From contig NZ_BBJH01000010.1 of the NCBI RefSeq assembly GCF_000739775.1, positions 1 to 64,000 on the forward strand: a stretch of 64,000 bases of DNA, written 5' to 3'. This DNA comes from Paraburkholderia heleia NBRC 101817. Its GTDB lineage: Bacteria; Pseudomonadota; Gammaproteobacteria; Burkholderiales; Burkholderiaceae. Below the pieces are notes generated by a model. The model was not told where the DNA came from. It ran no database searches and saw only the letters and a program-made list of their open reading frames with translations. Below, piece by piece: positions 42,387 to 51,850 of the stretch (position 1 is the stretch's first letter; each line of letters begins with the position of its first letter). A program made the translations under genes and the position numbers.

Positions 42387-43598
42387 ATGGCATCCACGCC
42401 CACGGTGATCTTCGGCGCGTTCGACCGGCACAACTTCGGCGACCTGCTGATCGCTCAGGTGGTGGCGCGCATGCTGCCGCGCCGCGAACTGCTGTTCGCC
42501 GGGCTCGCCGCGCGCGATCCGCATGGCGATGGCGGGCCTGCCGCAGTCGCACTCGCGCGCATTGCCGCTTTCTCGCATGAGCGCCGTGTGAACGTGATAC
42601 ACGCAGGCGGCGAACTGCTGACCTGCAATGCGTGGGAGGCCGCCGTGATGCTCGCACCGCCGCGGCGCGTGCCGGCGCTCATTGCCGCCGAACATGAATG
42701 GCTTCGCGACGGGCGCGCGTGGGCGCAACAGCATGTTGGCGTTGCGTCGCTCGCGCCATATGTGCTCTCGAAGTCCGCGTTGCCGGGCGTGTGCGTGAAG
42801 CACCTCTCGTTCAACGCGGTGGGAGGCGTCGATCTGGATGCGCGCAGTGCGCAGTTGGAAGCCGACGTGCTCGCCGCGCTGCAGTCCGCGGACGCAGTGA
42901 GCGTGCGCGACCGTCAAACCCAGGCGCTGCTCGCGCAACGGGGTATCGAAGCCCGCCTGATACCGGACCCCGCCGCCATGACGGCGGTCCTGTTCGGCAC
43001 GGCAATACGCCGGCACGCCGCCAACCTGGCGCCGCGCGACGTGCGGCAGGCGTTCCCTCACGGTTATGCAGCCGTGCAATTCAGCGCCGACTTCGGCGAC
43101 GACGCAACGCTCGATACGCTAGCGGCCCAGCTCGAACTCGCAGCGCAGGAGCATGGCCTGGGTATCGTGCTGTTTCGCGCGGGCGCCGCTCCCTGGCATG
43201 ACGACCTGGCCGTGTACGAGCGGCTCGCGGCGCGACTGCGCGCGGCTCACGTACGCGTGTTTGCTTCGCTGAACGTCTGGGACATCTGTGCGCTGATCGC
43301 CGGAAGCCGCATTTATTGCGGCAGCAGCCTGCACGGTCGCATTGTTGCGATGGCGTACGCGCTTCCCCGCATCAATATCAGTCATCCTCAACATGCTTGC
43401 GAGGGAAACAAGCATGAGGCCTATGTGCGGACATGGGAAGCAGCAGGTCTCGCGGGTGTCGTGAATCCGGACAATCTTGCCGAAACGGTTGCCAATGCAC
43501 TCGCGGCCGATGGCGAATCACTGCGCGAAACCGCATCCACGCTCGCGCGGCGGTATCGGACGGGATTCGAAACCATGCTTGCCGAGAATCGGCTATAG
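42387..43598 (+). CDS. Polysaccharide pyruvyl transferase family protein
   Basis: A 403-residue protein of the polysaccharide pyruvyl transferase (WcaK/CsaB) family. The N-terminal nucleotide-like start VIFGAFDRHNFGDLLIAQVV, INVIHAGGELLTC, SVRDRQTQALLAQRGIEAR, and the C-terminal SRIYCGSSLHGRIVAMAYAL with NISHPQH fit the GT-B-like pattern of the family (GSRxHGxIxAxxxGxP). These enzymes add pyruvate ketals to surface sugars. No other capsule or exopolysaccharide gene is in the window, so its partner pathway is elsewhere. It ends within the 3' end of the convergent lysR by a few bases. Confidence 0.85.
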   Translation: MASTPTVIFGAFDRHNFGDLLIAQVVARMLPRRELLFAGLAARDPHGDGGPAAVALARIAAFSHERRVNVIHAGGELLTCNAWEAAVMLAPPRRVPALIAAEHEWLRDGRAWAQQHVGVASLAPYVLSKSALPGVCVKHLSFNAVGGVDLDARSAQLEADVLAALQSADAVSVRDRQTQALLAQRGIEARLIPDPAAMTAVLFGTAIRRHAANLAPRDVRQAFPHGYAAVQFSADFGDDATLDTLAAQLELAAQEHGLGIVLFRAGAAPWHDDLAVYERLAARLRAAHVRVFASLNVWDICALIAGSRIYCGSSLHGRIVAMAYALPRINISHPQHACEGNKHEAYVRTWEAAGLAGVVNPDNLAETVANALAADGESLRETASTLARRYRTGFETMLAENRL

Positions 43599-44510
43599 GG
43601 CGTGCGACGGATCCGTGAGGCGGCGGCGACCCGGCCCCCGGTCAGCCAGGCAGGCGCGCAAGTACGCAACGAAGCGCGCCGTAACGGGATCTTCCCGCAT
43701 CGAAGGCCACGCGAGTCCCACGCGCCACTTCGCGTTTTTGCCGTGTAGCGGCAGTACCGTAGCATCCCGCAGCAGGTGGCGTGCGCGAGAAGGGATGAAT
43801 GCCATGCCCACGCCCGCGGCGACCGACGTAAGGACCGACTGGATGTCTTCGGCCTGCTGCGTCACTTTCGGCACAAAGCGATGTTCGACGCACCATCGGT
43901 CGATCTGTGCGGCGAGCCCCGGCCCGCGTGTACGAACCAGCGAAATAAAGCCGATTTCATTGAGGACGTCGAGATCCGCCGGAAGGCGTGTGTACCGAAG
44001 GTGCGGCGGCAAGGCGAGCGCAAGTTGCTCGTCTACGACTTTGAACGACGAAAGGCCATCCGCGGGTGGCAAGCGAAGGAAACCGGCATCGAGCTTACCC
44101 GCCAGAAGACGACGCGTTTGCTCCGCGGAAGAAAGATCGCTCAGCGTAACGGCGACAGCGGGATGCTGCTCCCGAAAGTCAGCGATGAGCTTCGGCACAA
44201 TCGTCAATACGGACAGGCAGATCCCGAGACGCAGATGGCCATGCCGCCCGCTGCTTGCTTCACGTGCGCGCAACAGGATTTCATCCGCGTCGCGTACGAG
44301 CGCCTGCGCATCAGCCAGGAACGTCTCGCCGAATGGCGTGAGCTGCGCACCGTGCCGACCGCGCTCGAACAGCCTGCCACCGAGGCTCGCCTCCAATGCG
44401 CCGATCTGCTTGCTGAGAGCCGGCTGACTCATGTGCAGCGCGTGAGCCGCGCGACTGAAATGGCGCAGCTCCGTAACCGTCAGAAACGTCCTCAGTAATT
44501 TCAGTTCCAT
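43593..44510 (-). CDS. LysR-family transcriptional regulator
   Basis: A 305-residue LysR regulator starting ELKLLRTFLTVTELRHFSRA with the CynR/CatR-like helix ALHMSQPALSKQIGALEASL and wing LFERGRHGAQLTPFG. The effector domain is complete. ATG 44510 is preferred over 44540 because it gives the conserved MELKLLRTFLTV start. Its promoter faces a region at 44511-44923 where I can find no convincing target gene, so the target may have been lost. The 3' end overlaps the pyruvyl transferase gene by six bases. Confidence 0.88.
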   Translation of the reverse strand: MELKLLRTFLTVTELRHFSRAAHALHMSQPALSKQIGALEASLGGRLFERGRHGAQLTPFGETFLADAQALVRDADEILLRAREASSGRHGHLRLGICLSVLTIVPKLIADFREQHPAVAVTLSDLSSAEQTRRLLAGKLDAGFLRLPPADGLSSFKVVDEQLALALPPHLRYTRLPADLDVLNEIGFISLVRTRGPGLAAQIDRWCVEHRFVPKVTQQAEDIQSVLTSVAAGVGMAFIPSRARHLLRDATVLPLHGKNAKWRVGLAWPSMREDPVTARFVAYLRACLADRGPGRRRLTDPSHAL

Positions 44511-44923
44511 TCGGAAAAGTAATCGTACGGGTAAGAACATTCATTTTACTAATCGATTGGCGAAGCGTTCAATACGGACGTGTTCCTCTCGAGAGTCATC
44601 CGCAATGCCAAATCGACGCGTGACAACTGACGGACCCCAGACGGCCCTTGAATCTGACGCCATCGGCAAAACGGCGGCCGGCGGCGAATCCGGCACACCC
44701 CTCGTCGACAACGCCGGTTCGCGTAAAGGGCGCAGTCGCCGTCCTCGCTTGCCCGACGTGACGCACGCGTCACCTCTTCGCGCGGCGACCGGTGCGATCG
44801 CCGTAAGCTTCGCCGTCGTCTCCCGCAGGCACTGGCCGCGTTAAGCACGGTTGCACCGACATCGCCGCCAAAGCGCACCGGTGGCCGGGCTGCTCCAGGG
44901 CTGGCGTTGCTCAGCCCAACGGA
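44511..44923. other. Region without a supported gene
   Basis: Upstream of the lysR gene and before rhlE there are 413 bases with no recognised gene. A frame from ATG 44605 to TAA 44842 (about 79 codons, starting MPNRRVTTDGPQTALESDAI) is divergent from lysR as a target gene would be. It lacks a clear ribosome site and matches no family I know. It may be the 5' relic of a lost gene. Confidence 0.4.
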
Positions 44924-46369
44924 TCACGATTGGCGTTTGCCGCGGCTGCTGGAGGGTTTGCCAGCCGGCTTACGCGAACCGGCAACTGGCCTGGTGGCGG
45001 GTTGGCTGCGCGGCTTTTGCACGCTGAATGGGCTAGCGCTGGACAAGCTTGTGCCTTTACCTGCGGCCGCGGCGCGCTGCGCGGCAGGCTTGCGCTTGTT
45101 TTCGCCACTTTGCGGGTGCGGTTTCTTGCTGGGCATCTGCATGGCGCCTGGCACAGCTTGCAACGTTTTGGGTTTCTTGGGCTTTTTGGGTTTCTTGATG
45201 ATCTGGCCCGTCGCGCTGGTTTGCGGCACGCGGTGTTCGGCTTCAAAACCCGGTTCTTCTTCGCGGGGCAGCGTTTGCCGGATCAGCGCTTCGATTGCGG
45301 CCAGTTGCGGCGCTTCATCGGCACACACGAGGGACACCGCCACGCCGCTGGCGCCCGCGCGGCCGGTACGGCCAATACGGTGCACATAGTCTTGGGCGAC
45401 GATCGGCAGATCGACGTTGATCACGAGCGGCAGGTCGTCGATATCCAGTCCGCGCGCGGCCACATCGGTGGCTACCAGCATATTGACTTCGCCCGTCTTG
45501 AAACGCTCCAGCGCGCGCAGGCGCGCGGGTTGCGGTTTGTCGCCGTGGATGGTGTCGACCGCATAGCCCGCTTCATCCAGCATGGCCGCCAGGTAGTCCA
45601 CGCCACTGCGGGTTTTGACGAACACCAGCGCGTGCTCCCAGTTGTTCTCGGCCACGAGGTGCATGAAGAGTTCAGGCTTGTTCCGTTTATCCACCGGCAC
45701 CACCCACTGCTTGATCTTGCTCGCCGTGGCATTGGGCGGACTGACGCTGATATTGACCGGGCCGCGCAGAATCCCCGCCGCCATGGCGCGGATATCGTCG
45801 GTAAACGTGGCGGAGAACAGCAGGGTTTGGCGCTGTGCGGGCAAGGCAGCAAAGACTGCGTTGAGTTCGCGCGCGAAGCCCAGGTCCAGCATGCGGTCGG
45901 CTTCATCCAGCACCAGCGTTTGCACTTGATCGAACTGCACGGCGTTCTGTCGATTGAGGTCCAGCAAACGGCCCGGCGTGGCAACGAGCACATCGACGCC
46001 TTTGCGCAACTTCATCATCTGCGGGTTGATGCTCACACCACCATAGGCGGCCAGAAATCGCAAGTCGAGGCCTTTGCCGTACGCGATAAAGCTTTGCAGC
46101 ACTTGCTCAGCCAGTTCACGTGTGGGCACCAGCACCAGAACACGCGCGCGGTTGCTGGACACCGCGGGGCCGTGTTGCACCAGCCGTTGCAGCAGCGGCA
46201 GCGCAAAACCCGCCGTCTTGCCAGTACCGGTCTGTGCCGCAGCCATGACGTCCTTGCCACTGAGCACGGCGGGAATCGCCTTGGCCTGCACCGGCGTAGG
46301 CGTCCGGTAATTGAGGTCCTGCACATTACGCAGCAAGGGATCGATCAGGCCAAGCGAGGCGAAAGACAT
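44924..46369 (-). CDS. rhlE: DEAD-box ATP-dependent RNA helicase
   Basis: A 481-residue RhlE-type helicase. N-terminal Q motif (FASLGLIDPLLRNVQDLNYR), AQTGTGKT at 45-52 (Walker A), PTRELA, GG, TPGRLLD, DEAD in LVLDEADRML, SAT, then domain 2 with ATDVAARGLDIDDLP and HRIGRTGR. The last 110 residues form a basic, repetitive tail with PKKPKKPK and Lys/Ala/Ser-rich stretches, usual for RhlE and used for RNA binding. It remodels RNA, probably in ribosome assembly or RNA turnover at low temperature. It stands alone, with no operon partner visible. Confidence 0.94.
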   Translation of the reverse strand: MSFASLGLIDPLLRNVQDLNYRTPTPVQAKAIPAVLSGKDVMAAAQTGTGKTAGFALPLLQRLVQHGPAVSSNRARVLVLVPTRELAEQVLQSFIAYGKGLDLRFLAAYGGVSINPQMMKLRKGVDVLVATPGRLLDLNRQNAVQFDQVQTLVLDEADRMLDLGFARELNAVFAALPAQRQTLLFSATFTDDIRAMAAGILRGPVNISVSPPNATASKIKQWVVPVDKRNKPELFMHLVAENNWEHALVFVKTRSGVDYLAAMLDEAGYAVDTIHGDKPQPARLRALERFKTGEVNMLVATDVAARGLDIDDLPLVINVDLPIVAQDYVHRIGRTGRAGASGVAVSLVCADEAPQLAAIEALIRQTLPREEEPGFEAEHRVPQTSATGQIIKKPKKPKKPKTLQAVPGAMQMPSKKPHPQSGENKRKPAAQRAAAAGKGTSLSSASPFSVQKPRSQPATRPVAGSRKPAGKPSSSRGKRQS

Positions 46370-46520
46370 TGACGTATTCCGGGCTAAAACCGCAATTCTA
46401 GCGGTTACCGCGCTAATTTCGCCGCGTGGATTCGTGTGTCATCGTACAGAACCATTTGGTGTGTTACCTTAGCTGCTCGGGGCCAGCAGGACATTTCAGT
46501 CGAACACCAGAAGGATGCTC

Positions 46521-46811
46521 ATGGAATTCAACAATGGCGCTGTACTAGAAGCTCTTCGACTTGCCTTGTATCGACAAATACCGTGGCACAAGCGACCGGC
46601 AATTTTCACGTCGCTTCGCGCCCAGGGTTTGATCCAGACCGTAGCCCAAACCCCTCCCCCCAGTACGAAGTATCTCCCCACATTGCAGATTGCCGTCCTG
46701 ACGGATAAGGGACAGAGAGAAATCCAGCGCATCGAAGCGTCAAAGCATGTTTCAGGATGGCTGGACGACGACTACTTCGCAACGTTCCTTGCAGAGGTTG
46801 TGCTCGCCTGA
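46521..46811 (+). CDS. Small hypothetical protein
   Basis: A 96-residue protein starting MEFNNGAVLEALRLALYRQI and containing RAQGLIQTVAQTPPPSTKYL and VLTDKGQREIQRIEASKHVS. There is no signal peptide or membrane helix. The middle reads like a winged-helix half (helix RPAIFTSLRAQGLIQ, then TDKGQREI as in MarR/PadR-like proteins), but this is too weak to assign. AAGGA lies 6 bases before ATG 46521; ATG 46515 is an alternative. Base composition is lower in GC than in neighbouring genes, so it may be a recent arrival. Confidence 0.6.
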   Translation: MEFNNGAVLEALRLALYRQIPWHKRPAIFTSLRAQGLIQTVAQTPPPSTKYLPTLQIAVLTDKGQREIQRIEASKHVSGWLDDDYFATFLAEVVLA

Positions 46812-46839
46812 CCACGCATCACTGCGTGCGATGCAACGC

Positions 46840-47724
46840 CTACGCCAGTCGCAAATCCCACAGCACATCAAGTACATGTTGCGTGGAACGCTCAACGTAC
46901 CCCGCACGATGTGCAATACCGAGCCGCCGCCACAATGCCGGGCGCAGCGGACGCATGACAATGCGCCTGTCGGGTAATGGCGTAGTGGCCTCGTGGGGCA
47001 ACACCGCTGCGCCGTAACCCGCCGCTACCAGACTCTTGATCGCATCGTTATAGTTGAGCTGAATGCGCGGCACAGGATGGTGCCCTCCGGTCGCGAACCA
47101 CTCCGCAGTCAGACGCGAGAGACGCGTGGTCGCGTCATTGAGAATGAGGGGTTGCGCGGCGAGCCATTCCGGGGTCACGCGCGCCGGACACCGCCAATGC
47201 GCCGGCACAAAGGCCATCACAGGGTCGCGGCGCCAGGGCTTTATCACAAGTCCAGCCACCGGGGGCTGGGGCAGCGCGATCAGCCCGATATCCAGCGTTC
47301 CATCCACCAGCCGTGAAAGGGTTTCTTGCGAAGTCAGCACGGCAATCTGAATGTCGATGGCGGGATGGTGCTCGCGCAGGACCTCGAGCGCTTGCGGCAG
47401 CAGATGCGCGATCACGCCCGTAGATGCGCCGAGACGCGCACGCCCTTCAAGCCCCTCTACCTGGCGTTGAATATCGTCTAACGCCTGCTCCGCGTCGGCC
47501 AGCAGCCGGCGCGCGCGCTCCACCAGCACCTCGCCTATCGACGTCGGCCCCACATGTCCGCGCTTGCGTATCAGGATTGGCGCCCCAATGCGGTCTTCGA
47601 GCTCGGCGATGTGAAGGCTGACCGTCGGCGGCGCCAGGTGCAATGCACGCGCCGCATCGGCGAACGAACCACGGTCGGTAACGGCAACCAGAGTGCGCAA
47701 GCGGTCCAGGCTGATCTCTCGCAT
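46840..47724 (-). CDS. LysR-family transcriptional regulator, divergent from argC
   Basis: A 294-residue LysR regulator. It starts REISLDRLRTLVAVTDRGSF with HLAPPTVSLHIAELEDRIGA and has the wing LIRKRGHVGPTSIGE. The effector domain is complete and ends ... GYVERSTQHVLDVLWDLRLA. It is divergent from a type-2 argC 130 bp away, which is its most likely target. This would be an unusual regulator for an arginine gene, which suggests that the ArgC-like protein has a role outside ordinary arginine synthesis. Confidence 0.88.
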   Translation of the reverse strand: MREISLDRLRTLVAVTDRGSFADAARALHLAPPTVSLHIAELEDRIGAPILIRKRGHVGPTSIGEVLVERARRLLADAEQALDDIQRQVEGLEGRARLGASTGVIAHLLPQALEVLREHHPAIDIQIAVLTSQETLSRLVDGTLDIGLIALPQPPVAGLVIKPWRRDPVMAFVPAHWRCPARVTPEWLAAQPLILNDATTRLSRLTAEWFATGGHHPVPRIQLNYNDAIKSLVAAGYGAAVLPHEATTPLPDRRIVMRPLRPALWRRLGIAHRAGYVERSTQHVLDVLWDLRLA

Positions 47725-47853
47725 GACGATGTCCTGATTCAGAAAATCTGAATGTATTCGTTATGAAATTCAACTTTCTCTATTCTATCCGTCCGCGCAA
47801 CATAGGGGCTCGTTTTACCTGTTATCACCCACAGTCAGCGGAGTCATCCACAT

Positions 47854-48783
47854 ATGAGCGCTCCCGTAGTTTTTATCGACGGCGACCAGGGCACCACCGG
47901 GCTGCAAATCCACGACCGCCTGCGCAACCGGACCGACATCAGACTGTTCACACTCGCCGCTGCCGAGCGCAAGGATTCGCGGCGTCGCGCAGAAGCCATC
48001 AACGCCTGCGATATCGCCATCCTCTGTTTGCCGGATGCCGCCGCGCGCGAGGCGGTGGGCGCCATCGTCAATCCTGCCGTCCGCGTGATCGACGCAAGCT
48101 CTGCCCACCGCACACAGCCGGGCTGGACCTACGGTTTTCCGGAGATGACGCCGGGGCAGGCCGAGCGAATTGCGAACGCACGTCGGGTCACCAATCCTGG
48201 TTGCTATCCGACCGGTGCAGTTGGCCTGTTGCGTCCGTTGGTACAGGCCGGGCTCATACCGGGCAATTACCCGATCAGCATTCATGCGGTATCCGGCTAC
48301 TCCGGACGCGGGCGTGCCGGCGTGGCGGAACACGAGGGGCCGGGAGCCGCCGGCGCGCCTTCATACTGCGTCTACGGCCTGGAACTCGCGCACAAGCACA
48401 CGCCGGAGATCCAGCAGCACGCCTCGCTTGCGCAACGACCGATTTTCGTCCCTGCGTACGGAGCGTTCCGCCAGGGCATCGTGCTGACGGTTCCGCTGGC
48501 GTTGCGGATGCTGGCACCCGGCGTGGATGGCGCCACGATGCACGCATGCCTCGCACGTCACTATGCCGGGGCGACCCACGTACGGGTCTTGCCGCTGCAC
48601 GAATCGCGTGCCTTAAAACACCTGGATCCGCAAGTGCTGAACGGTACGAACGACATGCACTTGAGCGTATTTCCTGACGTGGAACACGGGCACGTCCTGC
48701 TGTCCGCGGTTTTCGACAATCTTGGCAAAGGCGCATCCGGCGCCGCGGTGCAGAACCTGAATCTCATGCTCACCCGGCAATAG
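47854..48783 (+). CDS. argC: N-acetyl-gamma-glutamyl-phosphate reductase, type 2 (short form)
   Basis: A 309-residue protein of the short-type ArgC group. The N-terminal [17 protein letters not shown] is the NADP loop; NPGCYPTG contains the nucleophile Cys117; the C-terminal [20 protein letters not shown] has the conserved signature with GTN. It reduces N-acetylglutamyl phosphate in arginine or lysine/ornithine synthesis. It is an orphan: no argB, argD, argJ or lysW is in the window, and a LysR gene is divergent from it. A related substrate in a specialised pathway is therefore possible. No strong ribosome site precedes the ATG. Confidence 0.88.
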   Translation: MSAPVVFIDGDQGTTGLQIHDRLRNRTDIRLFTLAAAERKDSRRRAEAINACDIAILCLPDAAAREAVGAIVNPAVRVIDASSAHRTQPGWTYGFPEMTPGQAERIANARRVTNPGCYPTGAVGLLRPLVQAGLIPGNYPISIHAVSGYSGRGRAGVAEHEGPGAAGAPSYCVYGLELAHKHTPEIQQHASLAQRPIFVPAYGAFRQGIVLTVPLALRMLAPGVDGATMHACLARHYAGATHVRVLPLHESRALKHLDPQVLNGTNDMHLSVFPDVEHGHVLLSAVFDNLGKGASGAAVQNLNLMLTRQ

Positions 48784-49149
48784 ACCCGCGACGCCGTTTT
48801 GCCCTCCCCCGATTGCGAGTACACCGCACGCGAGCGCAGTCAAGTCAGCGATTGGCCTGCGGCTAATCTGGCTCGCCCGGCGGCGTGTTCGGATGAGCCA
48901 GGACGCTGTCCTTGAATGCCTTCCCCATTTTGCGTCACGCTCGTGGGCACAATCATCGGGGGATAGCTGTTTGACAGTCTCCATCAAATGATGGAGGTCA
49001 AAACGATCACGCGCGCATACGATCGAAACAGACGACAGCGATAACGTTTGGGCGCTGCAAATTCTGGCAAGGGGTCGAACCAGGGTTCGGATGAACGGGC
49101 CGTTTGCAGCACGAGTCAGGCGGTGTAATCAACCCGGAGGTGGGCCATT
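48784..49149. other. Intergenic region upstream of the DUF4148 gene
   Basis: About 366 bases with no recognised gene. A short frame near 48893 is under 30 codons and has no features. Promoter signals for the exported DUF4148 gene are expected here; GGAGGTGGG is its ribosome site at 49136-49144. Confidence 0.5.
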
Positions 49150-49452
49150 ATGAAGACGCTAGTCCAGACAGTTTGCGCGGTCGCCGTCATGGCTGTGCCA
49201 CTTGCATCGTCGGCGCAGTCGGATGGCGGGCTGACGCGCGCACAGGTCGAGACGGAGATCGCTCAGCTTCAGCAAGCCGGCTTCAATCCGGCCAATGCGA
49301 ATACCGTCGACTTTCCCGCCAACATGCAGGCGACCGACGCAGCTGCCGCAGGCCAGGGTAGCGGCTACGGCCCCGCAATGAACGGCTCGTCGCAGATGGG
49401 CCATCCGGCCAGCCCGACCGGGATGAAGCCGGTCTTCTTTGGCGGGTCGTAA
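49150..49452 (+). CDS. DUF4148 exported protein
   Basis: A 100-residue protein with a signal peptide (MKTLVQTVCAVAVMAVPLAS, cleaved at SAQS) and a mature part LTRAQVETEIAQLQQAGFNP, typical of the DUF4148 family found almost only in Burkholderiaceae. These small periplasmic proteins have unknown function and are often stress- or plant-host-induced. The C-terminus is Gly/Pro/Met-rich, ending in PVFFGGS. GGAGGTGGG precedes the ATG. It stands alone, in a tandem direction neither with argC nor with the methyltransferase. Confidence 0.88.
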   Translation: MKTLVQTVCAVAVMAVPLASSAQSDGGLTRAQVETEIAQLQQAGFNPANANTVDFPANMQATDAAAAGQGSGYGPAMNGSSQMGHPASPTGMKPVFFGGS

Positions 49453-49601
49453 GCCTTTTCGTCTGGCCAGGCCGGGCGATAGAGAGCATGCCGTCTCTCT
49501 GCGGGACGGCGTGGAGCATCGTGCTATGCGCTTCGCGCCGTTCACGAATGCAATATGCTTGTTCTGCACTCCTTCCGGACAGCCGACACCGGCCTGTTCG
49601 T

Positions 49602-50177
49602 TCATGGTTTGACAGCGAGCACGCATATCGCCTTCGCTATTTCGACGAGCTTCGCTTCGACGAAGCCAGCGGCGGTTAGTCGTTCGATCAACCCGCCCGG
49701 CTCCTGGCCGGAATAAGTCGTGAAACCGAGCGCGACTGTGCCCCCGGCTTTCATGGCCCGCCGTATCTCGGCGAGGCCGGTTTCGGAGTCCTGCCAAACC
49801 TGCATGGAGTTGATAGCCAGCACCTTGTCGAAGGTGTTGTCGTCGAACGGCAGTCGCTCCACCGAACCGATTCGCAGGCCGACCCGGCCACGAGCCATTG
49901 CCGCGCCGTTGCGGGCTGTGGCCTGCTCCAGCATTTCCTGGGATGGGTCGATGCCGTCAACATGCCCGGAGCGTGTCGCTGCTGCGAGAAGCTGAATGCC
50001 CGCGCCGGGCCCAAATCCGATTTCCAGCACCCGGTCGTTTTCCCGAATCTCGAGAAGGCCGATCGCCCAGGCCGCGCACGGTTGGTTCATCCTTGCCATG
50101 ACTGCGCCGCCGAGCCGGCCGAGGATGCCTTCGGGTCGACCGAATGTTCGCATCAAAACACGTTCGAGTGCGCCCAT
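49602..50177 (-). CDS. Class I SAM-dependent methyltransferase
   Basis: A 191-residue methyltransferase with motif I VLEIGFGPGAGIQLLAAATR, DGIDPSQEMLEQATARN as motif II, SVERLPFDDNTFDKVLAINS as motif III/post-I, and a C-terminal GGLIERLTAAGFVEAKLVE. This is the UbiE/Coq5-like or arsenite/phospholipid type; the acceptor is not predictable. ATG 50177 is chosen because GGAGAAG lies 6 bases ahead; 200 more upstream codons without family features are excluded. It faces the branched-chain amino-acid binding protein gene across a 517-bp region. Confidence 0.85.
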   Translation of the reverse strand: MGALERVLMRTFGRPEGILGRLGGAVMARMNQPCAAWAIGLLEIRENDRVLEIGFGPGAGIQLLAAATRSGHVDGIDPSQEMLEQATARNGAAMARGRVGLRIGSVERLPFDDNTFDKVLAINSMQVWQDSETGLAEIRRAMKAGGTVALGFTTYSGQEPGGLIERLTAAGFVEAKLVEIAKAICVLAVKP

Positions 50178-50694
50178 GATCGCTTCTCCCATGTTGCATG
50201 CAAGAAGTCTATCAGCGCCTTCTGGACCGGCATCAATGACGCTCGTCTGCCAGCAGGCTGCCGGAATTGGCGTGCGTGAGGCCCCGGAAGCGGTTCCACC
50301 GGCTACGGCCGCGCATCGGGATCGACCACCGCGCTCACGCGTGCACGTAACCCGGTTACGCAGCCATCGACGGCAAATGGCTTCACGCCGGCAGGGCGTA
50401 CTTGCCCTGATTGCTCCGATTCGGTCGGTTATGCAGAAATGCGCATTGAAACCGTCGTGAATGGTCAAGACGAAGCGATATTGGCTTCCTATAGTCGCTT
50501 TCAGCGTTTCGCCCCGGCGATATTCAGGCAGGGCGGTTCGATCGATACCACGCCTATTCTGGAGGAGCCCAGCACGCAGTCGACGCGAACAAGAGAGTCG
50601 TGAACCCGCCGATACCCGGCCGCGCGAAGCGGGCGAGCCCGGCCGGTATGCACGCCACAGCAGTGAACCCATGCTTGCCGACAAAGGAAACAAC
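50178..50694. other. Divergent promoter region between methyltransferase and livK
   Basis: 517 bases without a recognised gene. The long open frames here are extensions of the two flanking genes without family sequence. The region probably holds the promoters for both; AAGGA sits 7 bases before livK ATG. Confidence 0.5.
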
Positions 50695-51843
50695 ATGCGT
50701 TTTGCGAAGACTCTTACCCCTATCGCAGTTTCAGTTGGAGCACTTCTCGCTATTGCACCGCTCGCCTCGCGCGCGGATACCGTCGTTAAAATCGGCTTTG
50801 CCGCGCCGCTCACCGGACCGAACGCCAGTTACGGCAAGGACCTGGAAAACGGCGTCAAGATGGCCCTCGACGACGCCAAGGCGCAAGGCGTCAAAATCAA
50901 CGGTCAGCCGGTCTCGTTCGAGCTTGTCGCCGAAGACGATCAGGCCGATCCGCGCGTGGGCGTGCAGGTCGCGCAAAAGCTCGTGGACGAAGGCGTTTCG
51001 GTCGTCGTTGGCCACTTCAACTCGGGTACGACCATTCCCGCCTCCGAGCTGTACGAGAAGGCGGGCCTGCCCGACATCGATCCGGCGGCGACGAACCCGG
51101 TCATCAGCGGCCGCGGCTTCAAGAACGTCTTCATGGTGATCTCGAGCGACGCGCAAAACGCGGGCACCGCGGGCGCCTACGCGGTCACGACGACGAAGGC
51201 GAAGCGCATCGCCGTAATCGACGACCGCACGGCGTTCGGCCAGGGCGAAGCCGACGAATTCGTGAAGGCCGTCAAGGCGCACGGCGGCGAGATCGTCGAC
51301 CGCGAGTACACGACGAACCAGGCAACGGACTTCAAGACGCAGCTCACGAACATCAAGAGCAAGAACCCCGATCTGATTTTCGTGGGCGCTCTTAATCCGC
51401 AGGCGGCCGGCATCATGAAGCAGATGGCCCAGCTCGGCATCAAGGCGCAGTACGTGGGCGGCGGCGGCGTGAAGGATGTCGATTTCATCAAGCTCGCGGG
51501 CGACGTGTCCGAAGGCGCCATGGCGTGGGAGTACGGCCGTCCGCTCGACAGCACGCCGGTCGGCGCGAAGTTCGCCGATCGCTTCAAACAGAAGTACGGC
51601 GTGGAAGTGCTCTCGTACGCGCCGTTCGGCTACGACGCGGCGTGGGCCGCCATCAAGGCGATGCAGGCCGCCAATTCGACGAAGCCCTCCGATTATCGCG
51701 CGAAGCTGCAAGCCAGCAGCTTTGACGGCATCACCGGCGATATCGGGTTCAACACGAATGGCTCGCTCAAGAACGGTTCGTCCACGGTCTATCAGGTGAA
51801 GAACGGCCAGTGGGTGACGGTCAAGACGGTCAGCGGCCTCTGA
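50695..51843 (+). CDS. Branched-chain amino-acid ABC transporter, periplasmic binding protein
   Basis: A 382-residue LivJ/LivK-type binding protein. The signal peptide MRFAKTLTPIAVSVGALLAI ends near ASRA before DTVVKIGFAAPLTGP. VVGHFNSGTTIPASELYEKA, AVIDDRTAFGQGEADEFVKA and SYAPFGYDAAWAAIKAMQAA are normal for the family. It delivers a hydrophobic amino acid or related compound to a HAAT-type ABC transporter. No permease or ATPase gene lies in the window, so it is an orphan that shares a transporter encoded elsewhere. A perfect hairpin follows 7 bp downstream. AAAGGA precedes the ATG. Confidence 0.9.
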   Translation: MRFAKTLTPIAVSVGALLAIAPLASRADTVVKIGFAAPLTGPNASYGKDLENGVKMALDDAKAQGVKINGQPVSFELVAEDDQADPRVGVQVAQKLVDEGVSVVVGHFNSGTTIPASELYEKAGLPDIDPAATNPVISGRGFKNVFMVISSDAQNAGTAGAYAVTTTKAKRIAVIDDRTAFGQGEADEFVKAVKAHGGEIVDREYTTNQATDFKTQLTNIKSKNPDLIFVGALNPQAAGIMKQMAQLGIKAQYVGGGGVKDVDFIKLAGDVSEGAMAWEYGRPLDSTPVGAKFADRFKQKYGVEVLSYAPFGYDAAWAAIKAMQAANSTKPSDYRAKLQASSFDGITGDIGFNTNGSLKNGSSTVYQVKNGQWVTVKTVSGL

Positions 51844-51850
51844 TCGCCCA

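Noticed and set aside
44930..46372. 480-codon frame antisense to rhlE
   Set aside because: Shadow of the helicase, which carries all DEAD-box motifs.
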